Below, in pieces: positions 24,483 to 32,845 of a stretch of DNA of 64,000 bases. Origin of the DNA: Actinomycetota bacterium (lineage in GTDB: Bacteria > Actinomycetota > Thermoleophilia > Miltoncostaeales > Miltoncostaeaceae); NCBI GenBank assembly GCA_020636905.1, contig JACJWX010000004.1, forward strand, positions 62,001-126,000, in the 5' to 3' direction. A model generated the notes under the pieces. That model was not told where the DNA came from and did not search any database. It worked only from the letters and a program-made list of their open reading frames with translations. Every line of letters begins with the position of its first letter. The first letter of the stretch is position 1. A program made the position numbers and the translations under genes.

Positions 24483-24526
24483 CGCACCATCCGCTGGTGC
24501 GCGGAACCGCGCCTCCGACATAGGCT
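24483..24526 (+). promoter_or_regulatory. Dyad and -10 box before the LAL regulator
   Basis: A 7-bp dyad CGCACCA-N5-TGGTGCG (24483-24501) overlaps the likely -35 region, and TAGGCT (24521-24526) lies 6 nt before ATG 24533. The dyad may be an operator controlling the regulator gene. Confidence 0.4.
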
Positions 24527-24532
24527 CGCGCC

Positions 24533-27304
24533 ATGGCGGAGCCTCCGGCCTCGCGTGCTTCGGTGCGTGACCCAGTCGTCGGCCGGGATCCGGAGCTGGA
24601 ACGGCTGAGCCGATTCCTGACCCGCATCCCGACGGGCGTGCACGCCCTCGTGCTGGTCGGCGAGGCGGGGATCGGCAAGACCGCACTGCTCCGCGAGGCG
24701 GTCCGCACATCCCGCGCGGCTGGCGGCACCGTCCTCGCCGCACGCCCCGGAGAGGACGAGCGGCACATGGGCCTGGCGACGGTCACCGACCTGCTCGAGC
24801 CGCTGGATCCGCGCGTGGAGCTGGGCACCGAGGACGATCCGTCCCGGCAGGGACGCGCGGTGCTCGCCGCACTCCGCGCCGCCGCGGCACGTGGACCGGT
24901 CCTGGTCGCAATCGACGACCTGCAGTGGATCGATCCTCTGTCCGCGCGGGTGCTCCGCTTCGCGTTGCGTCGGCTCGACGAGGAGCCGGTGGGGATCCTC
25001 GCCACGCAACGGGTGGAGTCCGACTGCGAAGACCCCCTCGATGTGCACGCGCTCGTCCCACCCGAGCGCTGCGACCGGCTCGGCGTCGGGCCGCTGAGCC
25101 TCGGGGCGCTCCGGCGGCTGCTCTCGACCCACGTCGCCAGCATTTCCCGCCCGGCGTTGCGACGGATTCATGAGATCTCGGGCGGCAATCCGATGTACGC
25201 GATCGAACTCGTCAGGGGTCTCGGCGACGACGAACGCGCCTATCGGACCGACACCGGTCTTCCGCTGCCGGGAACGCTGCGAGCCGCCGTCGGCGCCCGC
25301 CTCGATGCCGTTCCCGAGCACGTGCGTCCCGTGCTCGACGCCGTCGCGGTACATCCGAGGGCGTCGGTGGGCGAACTCAGGGCGGTCCTGGGCGATGCCC
25401 CGCTCGAGGAGGCGCTGGACGACGGAATCCGGCTCGGCCTGCTCGGCGTCGACGACCGGCTGCGCGTCCGCTTCACCCATCCGATGCTCGCCTCGGTCGC
25501 ACTCGAACGGGTCGGCCCGGTCAACCGGCAGGCGCTCCATGCGCACCTGGCGACCGCGGCATCCGATCCCGACGAACGGGCCCGGCACGTGGCGCACTGC
25601 ACCGACGGTCCCAACGAGGCCGCGGCCGCACTGCTCGAGGAGGCGGCGGCCCGGGCGCGCGACCGCGGCGCGCTCGATGCGGCGGCCGACCTCGCGGCAC
25701 ACGCCGTGCGTCTCACGCCGTCCCGGCGCGACGAGCACGGTCACCGGCGCACCCTGACCCACGTCTCGATGATGGCCGCCGCCGGAGAGGTCGGACAGGC
25801 CCTCCAGGTCGCCGACGCTCACATCGCCGCGCTCCCGCCGGGCCCGAGTCGGGCCGAGGCGCTGGTGCGCCGCGCCGAACTGGAGGACGACGACCTGCGC
25901 ACGGGCGAGTCGCTGCTGGTGCGCGCCCTCGAGGACCTGCCGGACGCCACCCCCCTGCGCGCGTCGGTGCTCGATCAGCTGGGCTGGCTCAGGGGCATCT
26001 TCCGCGGCGACCTGCCCGCCGGGCTGCGCGATGCCCACGAGGCCCTGGAGATCGCCGCGGCCGCGGGCGACGACGAGCTCCACATGTCGGTGGCGGCCGG
26101 GCTCTCCAACATGAGCGCTCACGCGGGCGTGCCACGTCGCGACCTCATCGAGCTGGCGGTCGAGCTGGAAGCCCGCCTCGGCCGACCGTCCCTGTGGGCG
26201 GGACCACGCGTGCTGCTGGCCGAGCAGATGCTCTGGAGCGGTGAGCTCGACCAGGCTCGGCGCATCATGGAGGAGGCCCACCACGCGGCCCTGCGCTCGG
26301 GGAACGGCCGCTGGCTGTCGTACGGGCTGTACACCCTGTCGTCCGCGTGCTGCGCGGCGGGTGAGTTTCCGACGGCCGACGAGATGGTCCGCGAGGCCGT
26401 GACCGCCGCCCGGGACAGCGAAGACGAACACGTCGAGGTCTGGACCCTCCACAGGCGCGCACTCGTCGCGGCGTGGCTGGGCCGCGAAGCGGACGCGCGC
26501 GACGCCGCGGCGCGCCGGATCGCGTATGCCGAGCGGCGCGGGGAGTCCCCCGGGGTCGCGCGCGCTCGCGGCATCCTGGGAGTGCTCGAGCTGTCCGCCG
26601 GTCGTCCCGAGACCGCCCTCGCCGAGCTTGATCAAGCGCTCCACCTGCTTGATGAGATCGGCTTCGCAAACCCCGGCGCCATCCCGGTCCTCCCTGACGC
26701 CATCGATGCGCATGCCGCCGCGGGAGACGCCGACGGCGCTGCGACCCTGGCGGATCAACTCCACGCGCAGGCGCAGGGACTGGGCAACCTCCTGGTCGAC
26801 GCGCTGGCGGATCGCTGCACCGGGTCCGTACTGCTTGCGCGGGGCGAGGGTGACGCCGCCGCCGAGGTCCTGGACGGCGCGGCGACAACCCTCGACCGGC
26901 TCGGATATCGCGCCGACGCCGCCCGTGCCCGCCTCACAACCGGGCAGGCCCTGCTGCGGGCGGGACGCCGGACCCGGGCCGCCGATGCCCTCGCCGACGC
27001 GCACCGGCGGTTCACGGCCATGGGCGCCCGGATGTGGGCCGAGCGAGCCGCCGACGACCTCGAGCGCGCGGCCCCCGGCCGTTCGCGGGGAACCCTGACT
27101 CCCGCCGAGCGTCGTGTGGCCGCACTCGTGGCCGAGGGACGCCGGAACCGGGAGATCGCTCAGGCGATGCACCTCAGCGTCGCCACGGTCGAGGCCCATC
27201 TGACACGGATCTATCGCAAGCTCGCGATCCGTTCGCGAAACGAACTGACCCAGCGCGTCGTGGCCGGGGACGTCCCCGACGCCACCACGCCCCCGCACAT
27301 GTAG
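24533..27304 (+). CDS. LAL/MalT-type LuxR-family transcriptional regulator
   Basis: 923 residues. A STAND-like AAA ATPase domain has Walker A LVGEAGIGKT (41-50) and Walker B VLVAIDDLQWID. Long TPR-like helical repeats follow (about 360-830). A C-terminal LuxR helix-turn-helix spans about 855-915 (LTPAERRVAALVAEGRRN to YRKLAIRSRNELTQ). Such proteins are ATP- and ligand-gated activators. It lies between two paralogous propeller units sharing one upstream motif, so it is the obvious candidate activator of both. The downstream copy of that motif overlaps its own stop codon. It is probably leaderless. Confidence 0.9.
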   Translation: MAEPPASRASVRDPVVGRDPELERLSRFLTRIPTGVHALVLVGEAGIGKTALLREAVRTSRAAGGTVLAARPGEDERHMGLATVTDLLEPLDPRVELGTEDDPSRQGRAVLAALRAAAARGPVLVAIDDLQWIDPLSARVLRFALRRLDEEPVGILATQRVESDCEDPLDVHALVPPERCDRLGVGPLSLGALRRLLSTHVASISRPALRRIHEISGGNPMYAIELVRGLGDDERAYRTDTGLPLPGTLRAAVGARLDAVPEHVRPVLDAVAVHPRASVGELRAVLGDAPLEEALDDGIRLGLLGVDDRLRVRFTHPMLASVALERVGPVNRQALHAHLATAASDPDERARHVAHCTDGPNEAAAALLEEAAARARDRGALDAAADLAAHAVRLTPSRRDEHGHRRTLTHVSMMAAAGEVGQALQVADAHIAALPPGPSRAEALVRRAELEDDDLRTGESLLVRALEDLPDATPLRASVLDQLGWLRGIFRGDLPAGLRDAHEALEIAAAAGDDELHMSVAAGLSNMSAHAGVPRRDLIELAVELEARLGRPSLWAGPRVLLAEQMLWSGELDQARRIMEEAHHAALRSGNGRWLSYGLYTLSSACCAAGEFPTADEMVREAVTAARDSEDEHVEVWTLHRRALVAAWLGREADARDAAARRIAYAERRGESPGVARARGILGVLELSAGRPETALAELDQALHLLDEIGFANPGAIPVLPDAIDAHAAAGDADGAATLADQLHAQAQGLGNLLVDALADRCTGSVLLARGEGDAAAEVLDGAATTLDRLGYRADAARARLTTGQALLRAGRRTRAADALADAHRRFTAMGARMWAERAADDLERAAPGRSRGTLTPAERRVAALVAEGRRNREIAQAMHLSVATVEAHLTRIYRKLAIRSRNELTQRVVAGDVPDATTPPHM

Positions 27305-27345
27305 GGGAAACCCTCTGGCCGCCCGCGGGGGCACCGGACTACCGT
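27296..27345 (+). promoter_or_regulatory. Conserved twin promoter/operator upstream of the second propeller unit
   Basis: CACATGTAGGGGAAACCCTC (27296-27315) is followed by TACCGTC at the same 28-nt distance as in the copy at 22178. TACCGT ends 6 nt before ATG 27352, so the transcript should be leaderless. Here the core AGGG-GAAA-CCCT is a perfect small inverted repeat. Confidence 0.55.
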
Positions 27346-27351
27346 CACCCC

Positions 27352-27684
27352 ATGGCCGCCACCCGGCACACATCGACCGGAACGACGTTCCTCATCGAGC
27401 AGTACATGCCGGTGGTGACCGACGACCGGCTGACGCAGCTCGTCCACGGATTCAGCACGGGTCCCGGCGACGGTCGCGCCGTCGAGGCCACGGCCGGACT
27501 CATCACGGCGATCGGCATCCCGGCGGATGAACTCGTGCTGGTGCTGCTGACGGCCTCGAGCCGGGACCAGGCGATGGCGCTGGCCCGGCGCGCCGGGCTC
27601 CGGCCCGACCGGATCGTGGCGGCCTGCAGCGCGGACGGCCGGCGACGATCCTCACGAGCCACGACGACAGGAGAACGCTCATGA
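27352..27684 (+). CDS. DUF4242-like small protein
   Basis: 110 residues. FLIEQYMPVVTDDRLTQLV, then ELVLVLLTASSRDQAMALARRAGLRPDRIVAA, resembles the DUF4242/nickel-binding-like ferredoxin-fold family, in which a YxxER-type start and a final AGLPFDRIVEA are typical. The last 20 residues are basic and low in complexity. It is coupled to propeller gene B by an ATGA overlap. The family call is moderate; function in this setting is unknown. Confidence 0.6.
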   Translation: MAATRHTSTGTTFLIEQYMPVVTDDRLTQLVHGFSTGPGDGRAVEATAGLITAIGIPADELVLVLLTASSRDQAMALARRAGLRPDRIVAACSADGRRRSSRATTTGERS

Positions 27685-29831
27685 ACCGTGTCAGACGACC
27701 CGCCCGGCGCCGACGGCACCGCTGCGCATCGCTCGGTCTGGGCGCCGCCGCAGCGCTCGCGTTCACCTCCGGCGCGTCGGCCATCCCCACCCCGGTGCCG
27801 CCACAGCAGCGCGTCTCGTTTTCGGGTCTCAACACCAACGCGAACGTGGGAGGTGAGTCACCGGCGATCGCTGAGAACCCGCGTACGGGCCAACACCTGA
27901 TCGCCTGGACCCGCATCGGGTCGACGCGCACCGGGGTGTTCGTGCGGCTCGTGGGGTCCGACGGGGTGCCGGTGAGCCCGGAGGTACAGCTCTCGACGGT
28001 GGACGGGGCCGAACTGCCCGCCGTCGCCTACGACGCACGGCGCAACGAGTTCATGGTGGCGTTCGACAGGATGGCCGGCCCGAACGAGTTCGAGGCGTTC
28101 GTCCACCGCGTGGACGCGGCGGGAACACCGATCGGCCCGGACATCCGTGTTTCGAGCGCCGGTCCCGATGGCGACCCGGCATATGCGGCGGGCGAGGTCG
28201 ACATCGCCTGGGGATCCGCGCGCGACGAGTACCTCGTGGTCTGGAGCGGATCCGACCTCAGCCCTCAGGAATACGAGATCTCCGCCCAGCGCATCACGCC
28301 TGACGGAACCGAGGTGGGCCCCGACGACCTGCGCATCTCCACCGCTGGTCCCGATGGTGACGGCGCCTACGCGGCAGCCTCCCCCGCCGTCGCCTACAAC
28401 GAGCGCCGCGACGAATACATGGTGGCCTGGAGCGGAGACGACGACAACGCGCCGCATGTCGCCCGCGAGTACGAGATCCGGGTGCAGCGACTCAGCGGCG
28501 ACGGCACGGAGATCGGCGTCGACGACCGGCCGATCACCGACATCGGGACGCCCGGGGACACGAGTACCAGCGGACGCGCACCGGACATCGCGTACCAGCC
28601 GATGTCCGACCGATTCCTGGTGGCGTGGACCGGATCGGAGAATCCCCCGCATCCGACCGCCAGCGAGGATGAGATCTCCACGCAGCTGATCGAATACGAC
28701 GGGACGGAGGTGGGTCCCGATGACCAGCGGATCTCCGCAACAGGACCGTACGTCGACACCACCCAGACCCGGGACCCTGCGGTCGCGGCCGACTCGCGGT
28801 CGGGTGAGTATGTCGTGACGTGGGGCGGCGCCGACGCCACATTGCCGCTCGGCAAGACGGAGGTCTTCGGCCAGGCCGTCTCGCCGACCGGCACCGAGGT
28901 CGGCGACGACACCCGCATCACGGTCATGCCCGCCGCCGGCGACGCGCAGACCGTCGCACGGCAACCGGCCATCGTCTACGACAGCGGCCCCGGCCGATTC
29001 CTGGTGGCTTGGAGCGGCAACACGACGGTGGCGCCCCCCGACCGGAACAAGCTGGAGGTCTACGCGGTTCCGGCTCTCGGCGGCACGTCCGTCGGCCTGA
29101 CCTCCACGTTGTGCAGGGACCTGCCGCCGGCGCCGGCGACGACCCCCGGCGATCCGTCGAAGATCACGCTCACCTCAGGGCAGCTGCTGATCAACCAGCG
29201 GATCGATCAGGCGGCGATCCGGCGGGCGAACGGTATCCAGCAGTGGTTCGATTCCGGGATCGAGTCCCGGGACCTGTGCCAGTCCGCGCTCGGCGTGGAG
29301 GAACTCCCGACCGGCGCGGTCGCCGGGTACACCGGGCTCCCGACGACCTATGAAGCGCCCGACCCCCGGCCGGTCGTGGTCGCCCCCGCAACCGCCGGCG
29401 ATCCCTCCAGGGTCACGCTCACCGTCGGACAGATGCTCATCAACCAGCGGATCAGCCAGGCGGCGATCCGGCGGCTCAACGCACTGAAGGATCGCCTGGA
29501 CGGCGGCCTGACCGGCGGCGACATCGTCGACGGCGCGGTCGGCCGCGCCCAGCTCCGGGCCGGGACCAGGCTGCTCTACGTCCCCCTCGTCGCAACGCCG
29601 CCGGCCGCCTCCACGACCGACATCGCGCCCGCCGCGACGGGCAACCCGTCGAGCGTCACCCTCTCGAAGGGTCAGATGCTCATCAACCAGCGCATCAGCC
29701 AGGCCGCCGTCCGGCGGGCCAATGATCTGATCCGGCGTCTCAATCAGGGGCTCGGCCCGGACGAGATCCGAAACGGCGCGCTCTCGGCCGCCGACCTCGC
29801 GCCCGGCGTGGCGGTCAGTACCACGCCGTGA
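27681..29831 (+). CDS. Secreted seven-repeat propeller-like protein B
   Basis: 716 residues with a very basic n-region (RRPARRRRHR), a hydrophobic core and a SGASA cleavage-like site. Seven propeller-like units (about residues 50-465) include WGSARDEYLVVWSGSD, YNERRDEYMVAWSGDD and YQPMSDRFLVAWTGSE. Three C-terminal repeats with LINQRIxQAAIRRxN follow (about 485-715). The layout is the same as in protein A at 22255, with diverged sequence. AGGAGA precedes the ATG, which overlaps the stop of the small gene before it. Likely exported; molecular role unknown. Confidence 0.8.
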   Translation: MNRVRRPARRRRHRCASLGLGAAAALAFTSGASAIPTPVPPQQRVSFSGLNTNANVGGESPAIAENPRTGQHLIAWTRIGSTRTGVFVRLVGSDGVPVSPEVQLSTVDGAELPAVAYDARRNEFMVAFDRMAGPNEFEAFVHRVDAAGTPIGPDIRVSSAGPDGDPAYAAGEVDIAWGSARDEYLVVWSGSDLSPQEYEISAQRITPDGTEVGPDDLRISTAGPDGDGAYAAASPAVAYNERRDEYMVAWSGDDDNAPHVAREYEIRVQRLSGDGTEIGVDDRPITDIGTPGDTSTSGRAPDIAYQPMSDRFLVAWTGSENPPHPTASEDEISTQLIEYDGTEVGPDDQRISATGPYVDTTQTRDPAVAADSRSGEYVVTWGGADATLPLGKTEVFGQAVSPTGTEVGDDTRITVMPAAGDAQTVARQPAIVYDSGPGRFLVAWSGNTTVAPPDRNKLEVYAVPALGGTSVGLTSTLCRDLPPAPATTPGDPSKITLTSGQLLINQRIDQAAIRRANGIQQWFDSGIESRDLCQSALGVEELPTGAVAGYTGLPTTYEAPDPRPVVVAPATAGDPSRVTLTVGQMLINQRISQAAIRRLNALKDRLDGGLTGGDIVDGAVGRAQLRAGTRLLYVPLVATPPAASTTDIAPAATGNPSSVTLSKGQMLINQRISQAAVRRANDLIRRLNQGLGPDEIRNGALSAADLAPGVAVSTTP
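29140..29810 (+). repeat. Three C-terminal repeats within propeller protein B
   Basis: Units begin near 29140, 29395 and 29635. They share GDPSxVTLxxGQ(L/M)LINQRI(S/D)QAAxRR with the array in protein A. The second and third units of A and B match each other better than units within one protein, so the array was triplicated before the genes duplicated. Confidence 0.65.
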
Positions 29832-29842
29832 CGCAGGGAACC

Positions 29843-29868
29843 GCCGTCGGGCGCCTGCGCCCGACGGC
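29843..29868. terminator. Terminator between convergent genes
   Basis: GCCGTCGGGCG (29843-29853) pairs perfectly over 11 bp with CGCCCGACGGC (29858-29868) around a tetraloop. It lies between the propeller B stop and the convergent dehydrogenase stop at 29876. Confidence 0.8.
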
Positions 29869-29875
29869 CGAGCCG

Positions 29876-30967
29876 TCAGATGACCGCGGACTCCCCGAGA
29901 GAACTCCACACGTCCATCTTGGTGCGGAGACGGCCGATGACCCCCGCCGTGTACTCGTCGGTGCTGCTGTGCCCGCCGAGGTCGGCGGTACGAACATCCT
30001 CGGCAACGGCCTCGAGCGCCGATTCGTAGATCCCCCGTGACACCTGCCGCGCCTGGGGATCCTGCATGAACCCAAGCAAGGCCGCGCCCGCGAGGATCAT
30101 GGCGAGCGGGTTCGCCAGATTCTTGCCCTCGAGCGTCGGTGCCGTGCCGTGCGGCGCCTCGGCCATCACCGTGCTCACCTTGAACTCCTCGTCGAACGCG
30201 AGCAACAGCGACTCGGCGCCGGCGATCGAACCGAACAGCTGCAGGACCATGTCCGACAGGCAGTCGCCGTCGCGGTTCAGCGCCGGAACGACCAGCGCGT
30301 CGCCGGTGTGGGTGATGAGGCCGGCGTAGGCCGCGTCGATCAGGATGGGGCGGTACCGCACGTCGGGATGGCGTCGCGCCGCGGCGTCGAGTTCCTCTTT
30401 GAGCATCCCCTCATAGACCGGCGAGACGGTCCACTTCGGGCCGCCGTACACCTGGGCCTGCATGCGCCTGGCCTGGAGGAACGAGAACTCTGCCACGGCT
30501 CTGCAGGTGCGCCGGGAGATGTGCTCCTCGCGCCATGCGATCTCGTCGAGCCCTTCCCCTTCGCGACGCTCGGCGGCGCCGTAGGCGTCGTCCACGGCCA
30601 TCCGCACGATCGAGATCGGCGCGTGGATACCGCCGATGGGCCGAACGCCGGGAAGGCGCCGACCCGTCCGGATGATGACGCGGCCGTCGATCGCCTCGCG
30701 GAGCAGGCGGTTCGGGCTCCCGACATCGCCCGCCTCTTCCGGCGTGACCGTTGCGGCCTTGAGCCCGTAGCCGTGGCGACGCATGGCTTCTGCGGCCTCG
30801 AAGACGACCTGGTTCTTGGTTGCCCGCCGGTTCTCGAGGGAGAGGTCGTAGCGTTCGAACTCCAGCGGGAGGCCCGTGACGCCGGGCTCGAGGACCTTGA
30901 TGGCTTCCTCGAGCAGTTCCTGACCAGTCTGGTCGCCTTCCATGACGACGATCGTTTTGGGGTCCAT
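29876..30967 (-). CDS. Isocitrate/isopropylmalate-family dehydrogenase
   Basis: 363 residues of the beta-decarboxylating dehydrogenase family. Visible are the N-terminal VVMEGDQTGQE, the substrate segment SPNRLLREAIDG, the metal-binding NRDGDCLSDMVLQLFGSI and the cofactor loop EAPHGTAPTLEGKNLANP. The features are shared by isocitrate, isopropylmalate and homoisocitrate enzymes; the sequence alone suggests isocitrate dehydrogenase, but no leu or lys genes are nearby to help. A TATACT box is 8 nt before the ATG. Confidence 0.85.
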   Translation of the reverse strand: MDPKTIVVMEGDQTGQELLEEAIKVLEPGVTGLPLEFERYDLSLENRRATKNQVVFEAAEAMRRHGYGLKAATVTPEEAGDVGSPNRLLREAIDGRVIIRTGRRLPGVRPIGGIHAPISIVRMAVDDAYGAAERREGEGLDEIAWREEHISRRTCRAVAEFSFLQARRMQAQVYGGPKWTVSPVYEGMLKEELDAAARRHPDVRYRPILIDAAYAGLITHTGDALVVPALNRDGDCLSDMVLQLFGSIAGAESLLLAFDEEFKVSTVMAEAPHGTAPTLEGKNLANPLAMILAGAALLGFMQDPQARQVSRGIYESALEAVAEDVRTADLGGHSSTDEYTAGVIGRLRTKMDVWSSLGESAVI

Positions 30968-30975
30968 CGGCGGCG

Positions 30976-30981
30976 AGTATA
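30976..30981 (-). promoter_or_regulatory. Putative -10 box of the dehydrogenase gene
   Basis: TATACT on the minus strand ends 8 nt before ATG 30967; a TTCGAG 17 nt further upstream could be the -35. The transcript would be leaderless or nearly so. Confidence 0.5.
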
Positions 30982-31029
30982 GCCCTGGTTCGGCAGACCT
31001 CGAAACCGACGTGACGTGCAGGTGGAGCG

Positions 31030-31764
31030 TCAGACGGAACGCAGGGGTGTCACATGTGCGTCGGCCATCTCGTTGGCGGCATCGTCGCAGGCGACCAGGG
31101 CGGCGTTGATCACGTCGGCGAGACGCTCGGTGACCCCGGAGTCGACCGCCGCTCGCTCGAATTCGCCGAGTGCCGACACGAGCGCCGCATCGAGTGCCGA
31201 TTGTTCCTCGGCGAGCGGGTCGGTCGCGCTGACGAACCGGGAGAACGCCCGGTTCGCTTCGGTGTGGCGGGCGGTGAGCACGTCGAGCTGAGACATGTCC
31301 ACGACCGCCCGCAGCGGCGACGTACGCCAGTGCACGATCGGGATGGTCTGCTCGACCACCGAGTCCACGGCGTCCGCCACGTCCTGGGGCAGGGCGAGCG
31401 CGCGCAGGCGTCCCCCGGCCGTGGCCAGGGCCTCGAAACGCGCGGCGTCGACCAGACCCTCGACGTGTTCCCAGAGCAGGCCGGCCGCGGCGTGTCGAAC
31501 GACGTGCCGGCGGTCGGGCTGCGGGGTGTCGTCGGTGCGCAGGCACAGGAACCCCGGGCCGGGAAACGCGCACAGCGTGTGGGGATTGCCGTCACCGAGA
31601 TCGATGATTCGCAGGCCCAACGGTTCCCGGCCGGCAACGCGCAGGGCGGCGGCATGGGCGCGCTGCTGACGGGCGAGCAGCGCTTCGAGCGCCGCGTCCA
31701 GCGCATCGCCCGCGGGATCGGCGGCGAGGTCGAGCCAGTGCTGAGGGGTGCGGTCAGCGGCCAT
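31030..31764 (-). CDS. Hypothetical protein, 244 aa
   Basis: I do not recognise it. It is a soluble, largely helical protein with no membrane segment; a middle beta-rich patch (LRIIDLGDGNPHTLCAFPGPGFLCLRT) is followed by long helices. ATG 31764 fits the coding start best because the longer reading overlaps the divergent Nudix promoter. It ends 62 nt before the dehydrogenase start on the same strand and is divergent from the Nudix gene. Confidence 0.6.
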   Translation of the reverse strand: MAADRTPQHWLDLAADPAGDALDAALEALLARQQRAHAAALRVAGREPLGLRIIDLGDGNPHTLCAFPGPGFLCLRTDDTPQPDRRHVVRHAAAGLLWEHVEGLVDAARFEALATAGGRLRALALPQDVADAVDSVVEQTIPIVHWRTSPLRAVVDMSQLDVLTARHTEANRAFSRFVSATDPLAEEQSALDAALVSALGEFERAAVDSGVTERLADVINAALVACDDAANEMADAHVTPLRSV

Positions 31765-31810
31765 CGCGAACGGAGTCTTGCAGCCCGGAGGAGGTTCGTG
31801 AGCCAACCCG

Positions 31811-31816
31811 TACACT
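31811..31816 (+). promoter_or_regulatory. Putative -10 box for leaderless Nudix transcript
   Basis: TACACT is 7 nt before the GTG start at 31824 with no ribosome site between. Confidence 0.5.
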
Positions 31817-31823
31817 CGATGCG

Positions 31824-32426
31824 GTGTCACTCCTGATCCCGCAGGCACAGCCCCTCGCCGATCTGCTCGCCGCCGAACTCACGATGCGCCCCGGACGGCG
31901 ATCGACGCGTTCGGGCCGCCGTGCTGCGGTGCTGCTGGCGTTTTTCGACCACGAGGGGGCAGCGCACACGCTCCTCACCAAACGGTCCACGAACCTCTCG
32001 ATCCACCGAGGCCAGGTCAGCCTCCCCGGAGGCGGGATCGAGCCCTCCGACGCGAGCATCCCGGACGCCGCGCTTCGCGAGAGCCACGAGGAGCTGGGAA
32101 TCGAACCGGCCACCGTCCGGGTGCTCGGTGTGCTCGACGATGTGCCGACCGCGGTTTCCGACTTCGTGGTGACCCCGGTGATCGGCTTCCTGCCAGCACG
32201 ACCCGCCACCGTGCCGAACCCGGCCGAGGTGCAGCGTGTGATGGAGGTCACGCTTCAGGAGATCCTTGACATCGACCTGGCCCTCCCGCCCAACGCGGAC
32301 GTCGCAACGCTCCGCTATCCCCTGGACGGTGAAGACGTCTGGGGCGCCACGGCCCGGATTCTGCGGGTCTTCTCACGCGTGACCCGGCGCGCGCTCGAGA
32401 GCGGCCACACCGCCGCGGACGACTGA
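31824..32426 (+). CDS. Nudix hydrolase, CoA-pyrophosphatase type
   Basis: 200 residues. LLTKRSTNLSIHRGQVSLPGG, one residue over the write-out limit here if joined to its tail, is the NUDT7/YeaB (UPF0035) signature next to the Nudix box GGGIEPSD ... RESHEELGI, which marks enzymes that split CoA and its derivatives into 4'-phosphopantetheine and 3',5'-ADP. GTG is the start, 7 nt after a TACACT box. Substrate is inferred from the signature. Confidence 0.88.
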   Translation: MSLLIPQAQPLADLLAAELTMRPGRRSTRSGRRAAVLLAFFDHEGAAHTLLTKRSTNLSIHRGQVSLPGGGIEPSDASIPDAALRESHEELGIEPATVRVLGVLDDVPTAVSDFVVTPVIGFLPARPATVPNPAEVQRVMEVTLQEILDIDLALPPNADVATLRYPLDGEDVWGATARILRVFSRVTRRALESGHTAADD

Positions 32427-32467
32427 CGCCCGCCCCGGGTGCCGAGACCGCTCTGCGCTCTCGGTGA

Positions 32468-32719
32468 CTACGGCGCCAGGGACGGACGGGGAGGCAGGTT
32501 GGGCACCCGACCCGCGGCCTCTCCATCGTTCGCCAGCGATTCGAGGTGCGCCAGCTGGGCCTCGAGCCCGGCGCGGCGCTCATGGGCCGGCGGCAGCGTT
32601 TCGAGCAGACGTTCGATGCGGTGTTTGATCTGCAGCGAGAAGTGCGGGGTCGCGGCACCGATCAGACGCGACAGCTCATCGTCGTCCGGGATGTCGTAGA
32701 GGTGTTCGAGGACGGTCAT
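32468..32719 (-). CDS. Hypothetical protein, 82 aa
   Basis: A small acidic, helical protein (MTVLEHLYDIPDDDELSRLI ... IKHRIERLLETLPPAHERRA) with a proline-rich C-terminus. I know of no family. A TACCCT box 6 nt before the ATG, and coding-type third-position GC, support it as a gene. It is divergent from pafBC. Confidence 0.6.
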   Translation of the reverse strand: MTVLEHLYDIPDDDELSRLIGAATPHFSLQIKHRIERLLETLPPAHERRAGLEAQLAHLESLANDGEAAGRVPNLPPRPSLAP

Positions 32720-32725
32720 GGGGTC

Positions 32726-32731
32726 AGGGTA
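32726..32731 (-). promoter_or_regulatory. Putative -10 box of the 82-aa gene
   Basis: TACCCT on the minus strand is 6 nt before ATG 32719, a leaderless arrangement. Confidence 0.45.
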
Positions 32732-32791
32732 CCAGGGTGTTCGACCCGCGCATTGCGACGCCCGGATGGCGCCCAACCAGCTTCGGACAGC

Positions 32792-32797
32792 TATCAT
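32792..32797 (+). promoter_or_regulatory. Putative -10 box of pafBC
   Basis: TATCAT lies 9 nt before ATG 32807, which opens a 12-codon frame leading into the pafBC start. Confidence 0.45.
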
Positions 32798-32806
32798 TCT
32801 CCGGAC

Positions 32807-32845
32807 ATGCTCTCCCGCCAGCGCCCCGAGTTCCCATGGCGATGA
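32807..32845 (+). CDS. Possible 12-aa leader frame coupled to pafBC
   Basis: The frame reads MLSRQRPEFPWR and its TGA overlaps the second in-frame ATG (32842) of the WYL gene as ATGA. Being at the expected RNA 5' end, it could be translated first and couple translation to pafBC. No homologue can be judged from 12 residues. Confidence 0.25.
   Translation: MLSRQRPEFPWR

Noticed and set aside
24404..27373. A 989-codon open frame antisense to the LAL regulator
   Set aside because: Its codon pattern mirrors the sense gene, and the product has no recognisable domain. Long antisense frames are expected at this GC content.
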